Shown: positions 9,662 to 21,300, counted from the first letter of the stretch. The stretch is DNA of 64,000 nt from Puniceicoccales bacterium Verruco_02 (GCA_001604585.1 LVBW01000030.1:20138-84137), one strand, 5' to 3'. Notes: generated by a model from the sequence alone, not told the origin. Made by a program: numbers and translations.

Positions 9662-10177
9662 CTAGCCCTCGGCGGACTCTTCGACTGGGGAAATCTGACC
9701 GGCCCTAGACGCCATCTTGCGGAATATGCCCGGCCCGTAGATCTCGCGCAGCATCTTGCGCCTGTGTGCCACGGCCATCTTGAAGGCTGCCTTGTCGCCA
9801 TACTTGCGGATGGAGAAACTCGTGCATTTCTGCACGCCCGGTTCCGGCCTCCATGTTACGGAATATACCTCACTTATCGTGCCGTTGGGGCCTTTCTTGC
9901 GCGTTTTGCACACGCCCAGCACTCCGGTGGAATTGCGTGCGTCGCGATAGGCTATACGCCTGCCGCGTGGGCGGGTGTCTATCTTCTCAAGCTCGGTGTG
10001 GAGCTTGTCGCGATACGTACGCGCCAGTTCCAAGGCCTTGTCGGCTCCCCCGCACTTCAGGTCGCTGAAGAGCTTGGAAAACGTCTTGCCATTTTTATAG
10101 CCACGCACGAACCAGCCGTGGGTGGAACCCGAATCTATACGGCTGATGCCCTTTTCTTTACCGCATTCTTGATCCAT
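9662..10177 (-). CDS. AP2/ERF-domain DNA-binding protein
   Basis: Small basic protein of 171 residues with two AP2-like beta-sheet DNA-binding units. The first is about residues 12-60 (ISRIDSGSTHGWFVRGYKNG, then SKLFSDLKCGG and a helix ending ARTYRDKL). The second is about residues 83-140 (TGVLGVCKTRKKG, then CTSFSIRKYGDKAAFKMAV and AHRRKMLREIYG). AP2 domains are the hallmark of plant ERF factors and of bacterial and phage homing-nuclease-related proteins; stand-alone bacterial versions are poorly characterised. No nuclease motif is visible. It stands alone, and the region upstream of its start is visibly AT-rich compared with its neighbours, so recent transfer is possible. Likely a sequence-specific DNA-binding regulator; targets unknown. 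Confidence 0.75.
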   Translation of the reverse strand: MDQECGKEKGISRIDSGSTHGWFVRGYKNGKTFSKLFSDLKCGGADKALELARTYRDKLHTELEKIDTRPRGRRIAYRDARNSTGVLGVCKTRKKGPNGTISEVYSVTWRPEPGVQKCTSFSIRKYGDKAAFKMAVAHRRKMLREIYGPGIFRKMASRAGQISPVEESAEG

Positions 10178-10414
10178 TGAATCTCCCCGACGGGGCTAGT
10201 GGGAGATAACCCGCGTCTTTTCTTGAAGTTGACTTTAAACTTTTACGGCCTTTTGGGCAATATGATTTAGAATCAATGACTTTTTTATTGTCTTTTATCA
10301 ATCCACAAATTGCCGAGAAGCTCGTAATAACGTTGTAATTGAGGTGTGAAGCGTCGTTGTGAGGATTATTCCGTTGGCATCAAGTTGCATTGTTAATTTA
10401 TTACCGCTTCCCCG
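10178..10414. other. AT-rich divergent intergenic region
   Basis: This 237-base gap separates the divergently oriented AP2-domain and dus genes. It is strikingly richer in A and T than the genes around it, with runs such as ACTTTTTTATTGTCTTTTAT near 10278-10297. It must hold both promoters, but I cannot fix a convincing -35/-10 pair. No small gene or RNA is visible. Confidence 0.6.
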
Positions 10415-11383
10415 ATGAACAGAATAGACGACATATTTGCCAGGGGCAGAGCCTTGTTCCTGGCCCCGATGGCGGGTTTCAGCGACTGCGCCTTTCGCGC
10501 CTTGTGCAAGGAGGAGGGAGCGGATGCGCTGGTGTCGGAGTTTGTGATGGCAAATGCTGTTCTGGAGGCTCCGGACAGCTCCCGCTTCTGGAGAACTTTG
10601 GACTTTGACGAAGCGCAGAGGCCCTTCGGAGCGCAGTTGTTCGGTGCGGACCCATTGCTGCTGGCCGCTGCGGCGCGAAGACTGGCCGACAAGGTTAGGC
10701 CTGACTTTATCGACCTAAACTGTGGCTGCCCCGCCCCGCGCATAGTGGACCAGTGCGCGGGCAGCGCCTTGCTCAAAGACCTGCCCCGTACGGCGGCCAT
10801 ACTCCGGGCTGTTGTCAGGGCTGTGCCTGAGCTACCGGTAACGCTCAAGATGCGCAGCGGCTGGGACGCCGGGCACATCGTGGCCCCGGAGCTGGCGCGA
10901 ATTGCCCAGGCTGAGGGCGCAGCCATGATTACCCTGCACGCCCGCACAAGGGAGCAGGGCTACGGGGGCGACGCCGACTGGGGCCTGATCGGCAGGGTGG
11001 CGGCATCGGTTAAGATTCCAGTGGTTGGCAACGGCCTAGTTAGGGGCGTAAGTGCGGTGCAGCTATTGCGCAGCAGTGGTGCGGCAGGGCTTATGGTCGG
11101 CAGGGCTGCCTTGGGCAGGCCTTGGCTGTTTCGCGCCCTGAAGGCAGAGCTTGCGGGAGAGCCGCCGCCGGCCGAGCCGGAGGCAGCCAAGAGGCTTGCC
11201 ACGATGCTACGCTATGCAGAGACTCTCCTTGGGCAAGGAGAGGATTTGCCGGGCATAAGGGCGAGGCTCAAGCCGTTCACAGAGGGCATTGCCGGGGCTA
11301 GGCAGCTCCGGGCAAGGATGGACGCCGTGGCAAGTCTTGGAGGGCTAAGGGAATTGGTCGGCTCTGTGTCCTTGGCGCCTTGA
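10415..11383 (+). CDS. dus: tRNA-dihydrouridine synthase
   Basis: FMN-dependent enzyme reducing uridines in the tRNA D-loop, 322 residues. The TIM-barrel start LFLAPMAGFSDCAFRAL is typical of the family. The catalytic Cys is in NCGCPAPRIV (Cys105), followed by CAGSALL, and the FMN phosphate site is GNGLV then GLMVGRAALGRPW. The C-terminal helical domain contributes to tRNA binding. Whether it is DusB-like or another subfamily is unclear. It ends 12 bases before the convergent antiporter gene. Start at 10415 is the only plausible ATG. Confidence 0.93.
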   Translation: MNRIDDIFARGRALFLAPMAGFSDCAFRALCKEEGADALVSEFVMANAVLEAPDSSRFWRTLDFDEAQRPFGAQLFGADPLLLAAAARRLADKVRPDFIDLNCGCPAPRIVDQCAGSALLKDLPRTAAILRAVVRAVPELPVTLKMRSGWDAGHIVAPELARIAQAEGAAMITLHARTREQGYGGDADWGLIGRVAASVKIPVVGNGLVRGVSAVQLLRSSGAAGLMVGRAALGRPWLFRALKAELAGEPPPAEPEAAKRLATMLRYAETLLGQGEDLPGIRARLKPFTEGIAGARQLRARMDAVASLGGLRELVGSVSLAP

Positions 11384-11395
11384 GAGTCTGCGATG

Positions 11396-13612
11396 CTATT
11401 GCCTGCTGGCTTTGCGCTCTTGGATGATTTGCAGCATTCTTGGCAGGTTGCCTGCCTGAACGAGTTGTTCGCGCACGGCCTTGTCGGACATCAGGCGTGC
11501 TATTTCGCCAAGCACGGCCAGATGGGCACCAGCCTCGTCTTCCGGGCTTAGTACCAGAAACACCGTTCGGACAGGTTCGGCCCCTTCCCAAGGCAAGGGA
11601 TGCACAAGGTTGGCCACGGCGCATATCATGGCGCGAAGGCCGCTGAGGCGTGCGTGTGGCATGGCCACTCCGTGCCCAAGGTTTGAGGGCATTTGCTCCT
11701 CCCTTTCGCAGATGGCCTTGAACACCTTGCTGGGCGAAAGATCTGGTTCGCTGGCGGCCACACAGTGCGCCAGCTTTTGGAATAGATCTTCGCGACTGCG
11801 CACATCCAAGCGCAGGAGAAGATCTGGCCGGATGGCGTTCATCAGTGGGTCGTTTACTCTTTCAAGGCAAAGAACCTTCATGTCTGCCTTTTCGCTTCGG
11901 AGAGCTTTCAGGGAGCTGTCAGGGTCGAGAAGCAACTTGTCGTTAACAAGTGCTGCCACAGGCACAAGATTACCCCCGGTCTGGCTTGGCAGCCGCGTAT
12001 AAAGGCGCAGGTGCGCATCTCCCCCTACGAGTTCTGCCGATACTATGCCCGGTTTGGGCATCCATGTCCAAATGCAGTGTCCCCCTTCCTTGCGCCCCTT
12101 GAGCAGGAGTCCGGTCTTTCCCGTCCCCCAGCGGAATACGTGTTCGCGTCCGAGTGCTTCTGCCCAGCGTGTGCAAAGAAGTTCGTTGAGGTCCTCGTTG
12201 TCGGTGAATGCCAGCACTTGCCCGATGCCCAGCATCTCGCCTCGGCGCTCGATTGCGTCCACTTCACGGGCGTCGGCCTGAAAGGCAACGTATCCCTCTT
12301 GCTTAGCCTCGTTCACGGCGGCCCGATTGACATCAACAATGGCCACGGGCAAGCCCGCTTCATCGCGTAGAAAGCCCGCAAGCTGCCTGCCAAGAGGGTG
12401 GGCACCTATTAAGAGCCAGCCCTTGGGGTGGCGTTCCTGAAGGCGAAGCAGACTGGCGAGCGGGGCCGCGCTAAAGCCTTGGAGGACAACCGTGGCCACG
12501 ATGACGGAAAAAGTGAATGTCTCCAGAAAGCGCGCGTTCTCGATGCGGCCTTCGAGCGATAGGGCAAAGAGCGAGGCCATCGAAGCGGCCACCACACCTC
12601 TTGGGGCCACCCAGCTAAGGAACATGCGCTCGCGAAAGGAAAAGCCGGCCTTGTGAGTGCAGGCGGCAATGACTAGGGGGCGAACAGTGACAAGGAATGC
12701 CGCGATTAGCCATGCGCCCTTTTCGCCAAACTGCACAAATTGTGCAATCTCCAGCCTAGCAGAGAGAAGTATGAAGAGCATCCCGATGAGTAGGTCGGTG
12801 ATTACGCCCTTGAAGTCCTGAATGGCCTTAAGTTGCTGAGGTTTGTGCGCACCAATTACAAGTCCCGCAAGTGTCGCAGAAAGTAGCCCCGACTCTGCAA
12901 TGGTGTGTTCGGCCAGCCCGTATATTAGCACTGCACTGGCAATTGTGAACACGTTCAGCATCTCCTCGGGGACGCGACGTAAAACACGGTAGGATAATTC
13001 CCCGCCCACAAGACCGATGCCTGCCCCTACAAGAAAGCGCAGGCCGAGGTTGGCCACTGCCTCCTGCCCCGTGCCTCCCACGGCCCATTCAAAGGTCATT
13101 ACGGCGATGAACACCCCGATGGGGTCTATCATCACGCCTTCCCAGTGTAGTATGTTGTGCAGGCTGCGCTTCAAGCGGATGCGCTTTAGGATTGGCTGGA
13201 TGACGGTGGGGCCGGTGACGATGACCAGGCTTCCAGCCAACATGCAAAGAGGGAAGGGGAAGCGGTAGAATAGCCATATGACGCCTGCGGTGAGAAACCA
13301 GGTAAGCAGGGCGCCAAGACTTAGTAGCTTGCCAATTGTGCTGCCGACTGCGCGGTAGCCCTTCAGGTCCAACGTAAGGCCCCCCTCGAAGAGAATAAGT
13401 GCAACGGCCAGCCCAACTATGGACTGGAACATCTCGCCAAGTGAAGCCGGTTGGACTACGCCCCAGAATTCCGGCCCTAGCAGGACTCCGCCACATAGCA
13501 GCATTACAATCGCCGGGATGCGGGCAGCGCGCGCAAGCACCATAAGTATGCCTCCGCCCGCGATCGCGGCGCAGAGGGTGAGCATCTGGATTTCAACTTC
13601 GGGTTCGCCCAT
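11396..13612 (-). CDS. CPA2-type cation:proton antiporter fused to RCK (TrkA-N) and PTS EIIA domains
   Basis: A three-part protein of 738 residues. Residues 1 to about 390 form a multi-helix Na+/H+ or K+/H+ exchanger module (for example ALILFEGGLTLDLKGYRAVG). Residues about 395-530 form a Rossmann RCK/TrkA-N domain with IDVN-type nucleotide binding (VAIVDVNRAAVNEA). The last 130 or so residues are a fructose/nitrogen-type PTS EIIA domain with the phospho-His motif GVAMPHAR. The architecture suggests cation efflux gated both by a nucleotide such as NAD(H) and by PTS phosphorylation, a link between sugar or nitrogen status and pH/K+ homeostasis. EIIA-coupled antiporters are known, but this regulation is inferred here. 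Monocistronic; an alternative start nine codons in is possible. Confidence 0.9.
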   Translation of the reverse strand: MGEPEVEIQMLTLCAAIAGGGILMVLARAARIPAIVMLLCGGVLLGPEFWGVVQPASLGEMFQSIVGLAVALILFEGGLTLDLKGYRAVGSTIGKLLSLGALLTWFLTAGVIWLFYRFPFPLCMLAGSLVIVTGPTVIQPILKRIRLKRSLHNILHWEGVMIDPIGVFIAVMTFEWAVGGTGQEAVANLGLRFLVGAGIGLVGGELSYRVLRRVPEEMLNVFTIASAVLIYGLAEHTIAESGLLSATLAGLVIGAHKPQQLKAIQDFKGVITDLLIGMLFILLSARLEIAQFVQFGEKGAWLIAAFLVTVRPLVIAACTHKAGFSFRERMFLSWVAPRGVVAASMASLFALSLEGRIENARFLETFTFSVIVATVVLQGFSAAPLASLLRLQERHPKGWLLIGAHPLGRQLAGFLRDEAGLPVAIVDVNRAAVNEAKQEGYVAFQADAREVDAIERRGEMLGIGQVLAFTDNEDLNELLCTRWAEALGREHVFRWGTGKTGLLLKGRKEGGHCIWTWMPKPGIVSAELVGGDAHLRLYTRLPSQTGGNLVPVAALVNDKLLLDPDSSLKALRSEKADMKVLCLERVNDPLMNAIRPDLLLRLDVRSREDLFQKLAHCVAASEPDLSPSKVFKAICEREEQMPSNLGHGVAMPHARLSGLRAMICAVANLVHPLPWEGAEPVRTVFLVLSPEDEAGAHLAVLGEIARLMSDKAVREQLVQAGNLPRMLQIIQERKASRQ

Positions 13613-13780
13613 TCGTCAGTATTATAGGGGATGTAGGTCGCGTGTAGGAGGCTGGCGCACAGCGTTGAGCAGCTTGTGCTATCGATGATAGAGTCATTAC
13701 TTGTGGCTGGAAAGAGAGAAAATGCACTTGCCTCTTTCCCTTGCAAACATGGAGCCTGCGGCACAAGATGCACCTTTCCC

Positions 13781-15262
13781 ATGAGCGACGAAGCACCCAG
13801 TCAGGAAATCACCAACACGTCGGACCTTCGCGCCGTGCGCCTGAAGAAGCTCGAAGAGCTGCGCAGTGCCGGTTACGACCCCTTCAAGCTGAACGCCGAG
13901 CAGGCGCAGACCTCCACGCAGGCCCGTGCCATGTTGCCAGAGGGCGAGCACGAAGGGCCGGAGGTGAAGGTGGCTGGCCGCCTTGTGGCCATTCGCCTCA
14001 TGGGCAAGGCCTCCTTTGCGAAGATTCTGGACCGCGAGGGCCTCATACAGCTCTACTTCAAGAAGCAGGACGTGGGGGACGAGGCTTACGAGTTTTTCAA
14101 GAAGCTGGACCTAGGCGACATTATCGGCGTCGAGGGGCCGCTATTTCGCACCAAGACTGGCGAGGAAACCGTGCGCGTCACGAAGTTCACCCTCGTGACC
14201 AAGGCCCTGCGCCCACTACCCGAGAAGTGGCATGGGCTGGCGGATCAGGAGCAGATTTACCGTCAGCGCTACCTCGACCTCATTACTAGCGAGGAATCCC
14301 GCAGGCGTTTCCAGACGCGCAGCCGCATCGTGTCCTGCATCCGCCGCTACCTCGACGCACAGGGCTTCATGGAGGTCGAGACGCCCGTTCTTCAGGCAGA
14401 GGCCGGTGGCGCTGCGGCCCGCCCCTTCAAGACGCATTTCAATGCCCTCGACTGCGAGTTCAACCTTCGCATCGCCCTTGAACTCTCGCTCAAGAAGCTG
14501 CTTGTTGGCGGCTTTGAGAGGGTGTACGAGCTTGGCCGCACTTTCCGCAACGAGGGTCTGTCCCGCCGCCACAACCCGGAGTTCACGATGCTGGAGGTGT
14601 ATCAGGCTTACAGCGACTATCTGGGCATGATGAAGTTAATCCGCGGCATTATCGGCACGATCTGCACCGAGGTGCTGGGTACGGACAAGATCACCCGCTA
14701 CGACGGAACGGAGATAGACCTGTCCGGAGAGTGGCGCGTGGCGAAGTATCGCGACCTTGTGCGCGAGGCCACGGGGCGCGCCGACTGGTTCGAGCTGCCC
14801 AAGGCCGACAAGCTCGCCTGGTGCGATGCCAACGGAGTCGAGACCGACCCCAAGGGCGAGGATTTCGAGGTGACAAACTCCGTTTACGAGAAGCGAGTGG
14901 AGTGCAACCTCATCCAGCCGACATTCGTCACCCACCTGCCGCGCCAGTTGATCCCGCTGGCCAAGCTCGTGGCGGACGATCCCGAGACGGTCGAGGTGTT
15001 CGAGCTGTGCATAAACGGGCAGGAGATAGCCCCCGCATACAGCGAGCAGAACGACCCCATCGAGCAGCGTCGTGCGCTGGAGATTCAGGCAGGCGAGGAG
15101 ATTCAGAAGATCGACGAGGACTTCCTCCTAGCTCTGGAGCACGGTATGCCCCCTGCGGGCGGCATGGGCGTGGGTATAGACCGCCTCGTAATCCTGTTGA
15201 CGGGTGCCCCGAGCATCCGCGATGTCATCCTTTTCCCCTCGATGAGACCGGAAAAGGCCTAG
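13781..15262 (+). CDS. lysS: Lysyl-tRNA synthetase, class II
   Basis: Charges tRNA-Lys with lysine, 493 residues. The N-terminal OB-fold anticodon-binding domain covers about residues 60-160. Class II motif 2 is FRNEGLSRRHNPEFT and motif 3 is GVGIDRLVILLTGAPSIRD. The final FPSMRP is the canonical ending. I took the ATG at 13781, since homology starts just after it; a GTG 35 codons upstream is open but unsupported. A strong rho-independent terminator follows immediately. It is a single-gene transcript; no T-box leader is visible in the 168 bases upstream. Confidence 0.96.
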   Translation: MSDEAPSQEITNTSDLRAVRLKKLEELRSAGYDPFKLNAEQAQTSTQARAMLPEGEHEGPEVKVAGRLVAIRLMGKASFAKILDREGLIQLYFKKQDVGDEAYEFFKKLDLGDIIGVEGPLFRTKTGEETVRVTKFTLVTKALRPLPEKWHGLADQEQIYRQRYLDLITSEESRRRFQTRSRIVSCIRRYLDAQGFMEVETPVLQAEAGGAAARPFKTHFNALDCEFNLRIALELSLKKLLVGGFERVYELGRTFRNEGLSRRHNPEFTMLEVYQAYSDYLGMMKLIRGIIGTICTEVLGTDKITRYDGTEIDLSGEWRVAKYRDLVREATGRADWFELPKADKLAWCDANGVETDPKGEDFEVTNSVYEKRVECNLIQPTFVTHLPRQLIPLAKLVADDPETVEVFELCINGQEIAPAYSEQNDPIEQRRALEIQAGEEIQKIDEDFLLALEHGMPPAGGMGVGIDRLVILLTGAPSIRDVILFPSMRPEKA

Positions 15263-15273
15263 CAAGCTGCAAC

Positions 15274-15314
15274 AAAAAAGCGCCGACTCTCATTGTGAGG
15301 GTCGGCGCTTTTTT
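15274..15314 (+). terminator. Rho-independent terminator after lysS
   Basis: A long, near-perfect hairpin: AAAAAAGCGCCGAC at 15274-15287 pairs with GTCGGCGCTTTTTT at 15301-15314, with extra pairs toward a 5-base loop. The T-run sits on the descending arm. It starts 11 bases after the lysS stop and, being A/T-flanked on both sides, could also stop transcripts arriving from the opposite strand. Confidence 0.92.
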
Positions 15315-15359
15315 GTTGTGGATACATCCGCGTGCTGTGGGCGCGGATGCGAATTGGCG

Positions 15360-18300
15360 CTACGGCGTCTCCACTATGGTTATGATGTTCTCGCCGTTCA
15401 CTGCCAGCCACTTGCCGTTGGGGCTCAGGGCCAGTTTGAACGCGGTGTCGATGCCCGGGATCTTGTCCACATATGTGGCGTTGGCGGGGTTATGCACATC
15501 GTAGATATGCACCCCGTCATCCAGGGCCAGAACCAGGTAGTTGTCCGCAGCCATGATGTCGTACGGCCACATGGGCAGCTCGAAGTAGCCAAGCTGGGTG
15601 ATGAATGCCGGATCGCTAATGTCGAGACTGACAATGTATGAAGATGCGCCAATGCCGCCATAGGTGTACTTATTGATGACAAGATACAGGATGTTCCCGT
15701 TCGGGCTGAAACAGGACATGGCGTAGCCGCCCATTGTGTTGTCGAAGGCGCTTAGCAGGGTAACGTCACCGGGAGACCACTGCCTTGGCAGGCCAAGGCT
15801 GGGCGTAGATGTACCTATGGCGGAACTGTCGCGTATGGAGAAGCCCCAGCGGTCTCCTTGACCAGATGTTAGCGCGATACGAGAGCCGTCCGGACTGAGC
15901 GCCATCTTGAAGTAGCCCAGATCCCCGCCGAAGGTGCTGCGTGCCCAGCCCACGGCGCTGTCCGGGGTGTAGACAAAGAGGTATCCGCCCGAGTCGCTGC
16001 TTATCACCGCCCCATTGGCAGGGTGAACTTCCAAGTCGTGGGCGTAGCCTACGGAGTAGAAGGTGCCGGCCGTGCCCATGTTACCCTTGTTGTCCACTTT
16101 GTAGCAGATCACGTTGCAGGGGTCTGTCACGTCGGTGCCGAAGTAATACCCCCCGCTGTGCGCCACCGCGTGGGTGTGGCCCATGTTGTCACCAAACCAT
16201 TTGTCGAGGCGTGGATTCTCGGGGTCGGAGATGTTCGCGATGGTCATGCCCGTGTAGCTGGCAGATAGCTGGCTTGACAGACCAATAAGGAGATTGTCGC
16301 TGTCGATCCACGCTATGGACATGGCACCGCGTCCATAGTCCTCCTGCATCTTGATTGTGTACATCGTGGGCGGCTCGGGTGTCTTGGGGGCGACAAGGTC
16401 CACGATGGCGAGATTGAAGCCCGCGGAGAGGGAGTTCTTTGTCCTTCCGCATTCGAATGTGTGGTAGGTCGGCTTGTAGTCACTCTGGCGAGTTGCGGTC
16501 AGAATGAGATGTCCGCTGCCCCCGGATATGGGATACATGTCCACGCTCATTACAAGCGGCACGGTGCTGTCCAAGCCTATCATGCCAGAGCCATTGTACA
16601 CACAGGCCGGGGAGAGAGCCTCCTCGTCGTTGCGGTACTCGCGTATGTATTTGCCGTACAGGCGGCCCGGAGTGTAGGCGGCAAACTGTAGAGCGCCCGA
16701 CATGCGCCCTGTGAAGTTGCTCATGAAGAAGCCCTCTTCGCTGCGGTAGTTGATGCTGGACATGCTTCGGAAAAAGTCGTGCTCGTCCAGACGCAGGGCA
16801 AATTCGTAGCGTCCGTTGCGCGAAATTATCGTGCGATCGTCAAAGAGGCGGAACATCGAAGACTGGTTTCGATACATGATCGGGTACATCTGCAACTCGC
16901 TTATGTCGCCAGCGATGTCGATATAGGCGCTCTTAGTCAGCAGCGCCCCATCTCGCGACAGGCGCAGGAAGCCATTGGAGTTGCCAAAACGCTCGTCGAG
17001 CCATCCGTCAATGTCGTCGAAGGTATCCATGTACTCATCGCCATACTTGTGGCAGTCGGTCCGCATGTTGCCCACGTAGTGGACTATCAGGCCGCCGCCG
17101 GGCATCGGTACAAGGCCCGCTATGGTTCTTGGAATGTCGTCGTACCAGGCCTGAATGGCGAGCTGCCCCTGACCGTTGATTGTGAACACGCGCAGGTCCT
17201 TGCTGTAGTCGCGCAGGGAGACGTAGATAAGGTCGCCCAGTCTGTCCACGGCTAGGCGGCTGGGGTAGAGGTCGCTCATGTCCGCGTAGCTGGTCAATAC
17301 CGGGGCCTCTCCGCGCATGTCGTAGGCACGCAGGCCGTCTTCGGATAGAACGGCTATGTAGTCGCCCCCCTGCACTAGTCCGGCGTAGAGGAAATTGTCC
17401 TTGTGGAAGGGTGCGCACTGGGATAGGGGCCAGTCGAGCGGCGGGAGCTGCTTAAGGTGCGTGATGGCGGGGGTTTCCCCGTCCACATTCCAAGTGTCCA
17501 GCACGTTGTAGTGGAGCAGCAGGTTCAGGTTGCTCTCCGCTGCTTTGGCCTTGGGGCGGCGCGTGAGGACGATAGGTGCGGAAAAGTCCACTATCTGGTC
17601 CAGCACCGGGCCGCTGGAGCTGGCGACGACCACTGGATGCACCTCCGCTGCCAGCGGGTCGTCATTAGCAATGGCGCGAATGTCGTAGTCGTTGTTGTCC
17701 ACCCATTCGGTAAATTCGCCAAGGGTCACATCCACGTGCAGGCTTACAAGTGCCGCCGGGTGTTCGAGCCGTTCAATGTTGTGCTTGCGCTCTGCCTCGG
17801 TCCAGTAAGTGCCAATTTCCACCTCGGTTTCCAACCAGCGGGAAGAGAACACGGGCACATCGGTCACGCTTATGCGCCAAGTGTCGTTGCTTATCTTGCT
17901 CCACTGCGCGTTGCCCGCCTTTACGATGTCTTCTAGAAGGAAGGTTCGGGAATAGACGCCCACCATGTCGTCGTCGCAGGTGTCTCCGTCGTCCTCGAAT
18001 ATGCCCACCTCCACGAACACCGCAGCCGCATTGTTGCCCGTGGCCTCGGTCCACTGGCAGTTGATGATGGCGGAGTTCTCCTGCATGGAGTTGGGGAAGA
18101 GCAGTCCGCCAACTTGGTCTTCGGTCATTATGTGGACGTTGAAGACTTTCTTGGCATAGGCTGTGAATGGCGTTTCGCCCACGGTCTTGAAGCCCTTGGA
18201 GCCGTTTTCCGCCACTATGGCGCCATCTTCCACGTATTGCAGTTCCACGACTCCCCAGCTTGTGGGCAACTGGTCGGAAACTACGCCCACGCGGGTGTTC

Positions 18301-21300
18301 ATGTAAAGTTCAGCATACGGGTTCAAGATTGAGAAATCCTCCTGAAGGTCGAACACCTGTACCTTGTCGATTTCCACGCGCAGGTGGCGCAGGGGGACAG
18401 AGTCAACAACGCTAACAGTGCTGCGGCCCTGAGTTTTGCGCACTTCGTAGGGCTTGAAGGGGAAGTAGGCGTTGCTGTGTATCTCGTTGAAGCCAAGCTG
18501 GCCTACGCCGCGCATGTCCTGCACGGCCGCCAGCAGCTCGGCAAAGTTGTCCCACCTGTCGGATCCTTCGCCGGAGAGAATTGCACTAAGGTCATCGAAC
18601 TGGAGCGTCTCCTCAAAGTTCTCGTCCATTATGCCGTTTTTCACCTTCGTGAAGAACTCCTCGATGAAATCCTTCATCTCCGGGTTCTCGCCAGCGAGGG
18701 TCAGGAACAGGTCCGAAAGGTTGTCAATGTCTGTAAGGTCGCCGTTAAGGCAGTTGATTATGCCCTTGGCCGCAGCCACGCTCTCCTGAATGGAGTCCAC
18801 GGGGTTGAAACTGCCGGTCTGGAGCAGGTTGCTGGAACTGAAAAGAGAGTAGCCCGTACAGGCCAGCTTCGCCCATCCGAGGGCGTTGTCCAACATGTAG
18901 TCGCCGTTCTTGCTGGCGTAGCCGGAGTATGTGACGGGGTTGCGCGTGCCATCGCTCAGGCCGTAAAAGCCGTGCATGGTGCTCGAACGATTCAAGCGGT
19001 AGTTTGCGCTGCCGATGTTGTCGTCCTCGGCCGCCTTGATCGTGGAATTCATTTCGTCTATCATCCCGATGCCCCCGCATGCTGCCGCCGCAAAGTTGCC
19101 ATGATATAGGGAAAGACCTATGTTAACCACGCCCTTGACAAAGGCACCGAATAGGTCGCTCTTGTCCAGCTCGTCCATTTCGACAGCGTTGTAGGACGCA
19201 TTGATGGTCATGGACTCCTCTGCCATGCGGTCCTTGGGGAAGGCGAACTGGGGCAGATGCACGGGCACAATCGGATGCAGCGATTGGAAAACAGGCATGG
19301 CGATTTCGCCAGATCCGGTTTTCACCATGGTGTACCCGCTTATCGGAGAGTCGATGATGTTGTAGCGGTTCTTCATTGGGAACTTCATCGCGTTGATCTG
19401 CACGATGTTGCCCACCCAGTTGTTGTAGATTGTCTGCGCTCCCTCGATGTGCGTGTACCAGTTGCGCCCTAGTGTGTCCTTTATGTAGGCGGTGTACGAG
19501 AGCATCCAGTCCTGATCTGTAGGCGTGCTGTTGAATGCTCCGGGGCGGGGCACCTCGCCGTTGTTCTTTATCGCGGCCAGGCCTGTCTTGAAGGTGGCGT
19601 TGCTACTGATGCCGCTAATTTTAAACCCGTTTTCCATCCAGAGCTTCCATGCTGCGAATTCCTCGGTCTCGCCAAATATCGAGCTGAAGGACTGGGACTG
19701 TTCAAAGTACGGGGCAATGTTCGCTGTCAGGCTGAGCTTGATCTCGGCACGGTTGCCGTCGCTCTCGCCGTCGTACATGAACGACGCCGTGTCGAGGGTG
19801 CCGATTACGAACTTGCGCGTTTTGACGGAGCTGAAGGGTAGCTCTATGTCGAGCGTCACTTCGTTGTCCTCGCGCACTCCCTGCGCCTCGGTGGCGGGCA
19901 GGTAATAGGGGAAGTTGTCCACTGTCTCGGCAAGGCTGAAGCTGTTCACGGGCAGAATCAGCATCTGCCAGAGGCCGCTGCGTAGGGACACATCGCTCTC
20001 ATGCCGCGTGTTGGGCGTGATGTTTAATTCAAAAGAGTCTCCGTCGGGGCCAATCAGTATGGCCTTGCGTGCCGGGGCACTTTCCGAGTCGTCCGAAAGG
20101 GTGATTTTGAGCGTGCGGCTAACTTCGCCCTCCGAGGGCACTGCGATGTGGAAGGAATACCAGCCTGCGCCGCCAGCAGGGCCGCCGCGCATCGTGGGAA
20201 GGGCGATGCCGTAGGCGCCAAGACCCTCCTCATTCACCCAATTGTCCAAGCTCTGCACCTGTTGCATGGCTATGAGGCGGAAGTCCGCACTGCCGGACTT
20301 GTTTATGCGGAACTGTTCGCAGACCTTCTTCGGCCCGATGGGCATTATGAGAGTCTTGAGCGTCTGCGCCGGGATGGCCTCCTCGCAGATGCTGTTGCCA
20401 GAGCCGTCCTGGATGCTCAGGCTGCCGCCAGCGGCGTGTCCGTAGGTGCGGAATATGGCAAGGCAGGGCTTGTTGACCACGAAGCTGCGGTAGTTTGTGC
20501 CCTCGATGTCGTTTGTAAACGGGGGCAGGGGGCCGACATCGACTGGCAGGCTGATGTTGCCCACTTTCTCGATGCGGGTGCCTATGATGGTCATTGGCAC
20601 GGGCTGAATCTTCACCCTTGCCTCGTTGAGCAGCTTGGCCGCCTGCGGTATGTAGGAAATGTCCTCCGGGGTCTGGCTAAGGGTGTTTAGCTCGTTTTGG
20701 GCCGGGGTGGTCGAGATGTCGGAGCGCCCTTCGAGGCTGTTCTGATTGCTGCCGCGTACGACATCGTCGGATGCGGGGCTTAACCCTGCGACGTAGTTGC
20801 GCAATAGGCGGAACTGGCCCCTGTTCATGCGCTGGGAGCCGACTTCGACTAGGCGGTTGTTCAGCTCCATCATCGTATCGCGCGAGCGAAGGTCCAGTTC
20901 GTCACTCATCCCTTCGGCCTTCATGATGAGCGGGGCCCCAGCCTGGGTGCGCGGGACAAGGGGCGAGAGCAGGGCATACAGCTCGCTCATGCTGAAGCGG
21001 GTGCTGACCAGGCCCTGAAGCGTGGCTGGGTCAAGGTTGCCCGCGTCGTAGAGGGGCTGGAGGTTTGCGCGCAGCTCCACCTCGCGAATGAGGTTCACAA
21101 GGCCCCCGGAGTCGATCTCAACGCCAAGGGAGTTCAGGCGCTCCAGTTCGGCATTCAGCCTGTAAACGGAGCGGAAGCGGTTTAGAAGCTCGTCGGAGCT
21201 TTCTATGCCAGCCCCGGCCAGTGCCCTTGCCGTGCTGTAGGAAAAGCCCGACAGTTGGAGGCCGGAGTCTGTGAAATCATAGTCCACTGGGGCGTGCAGG

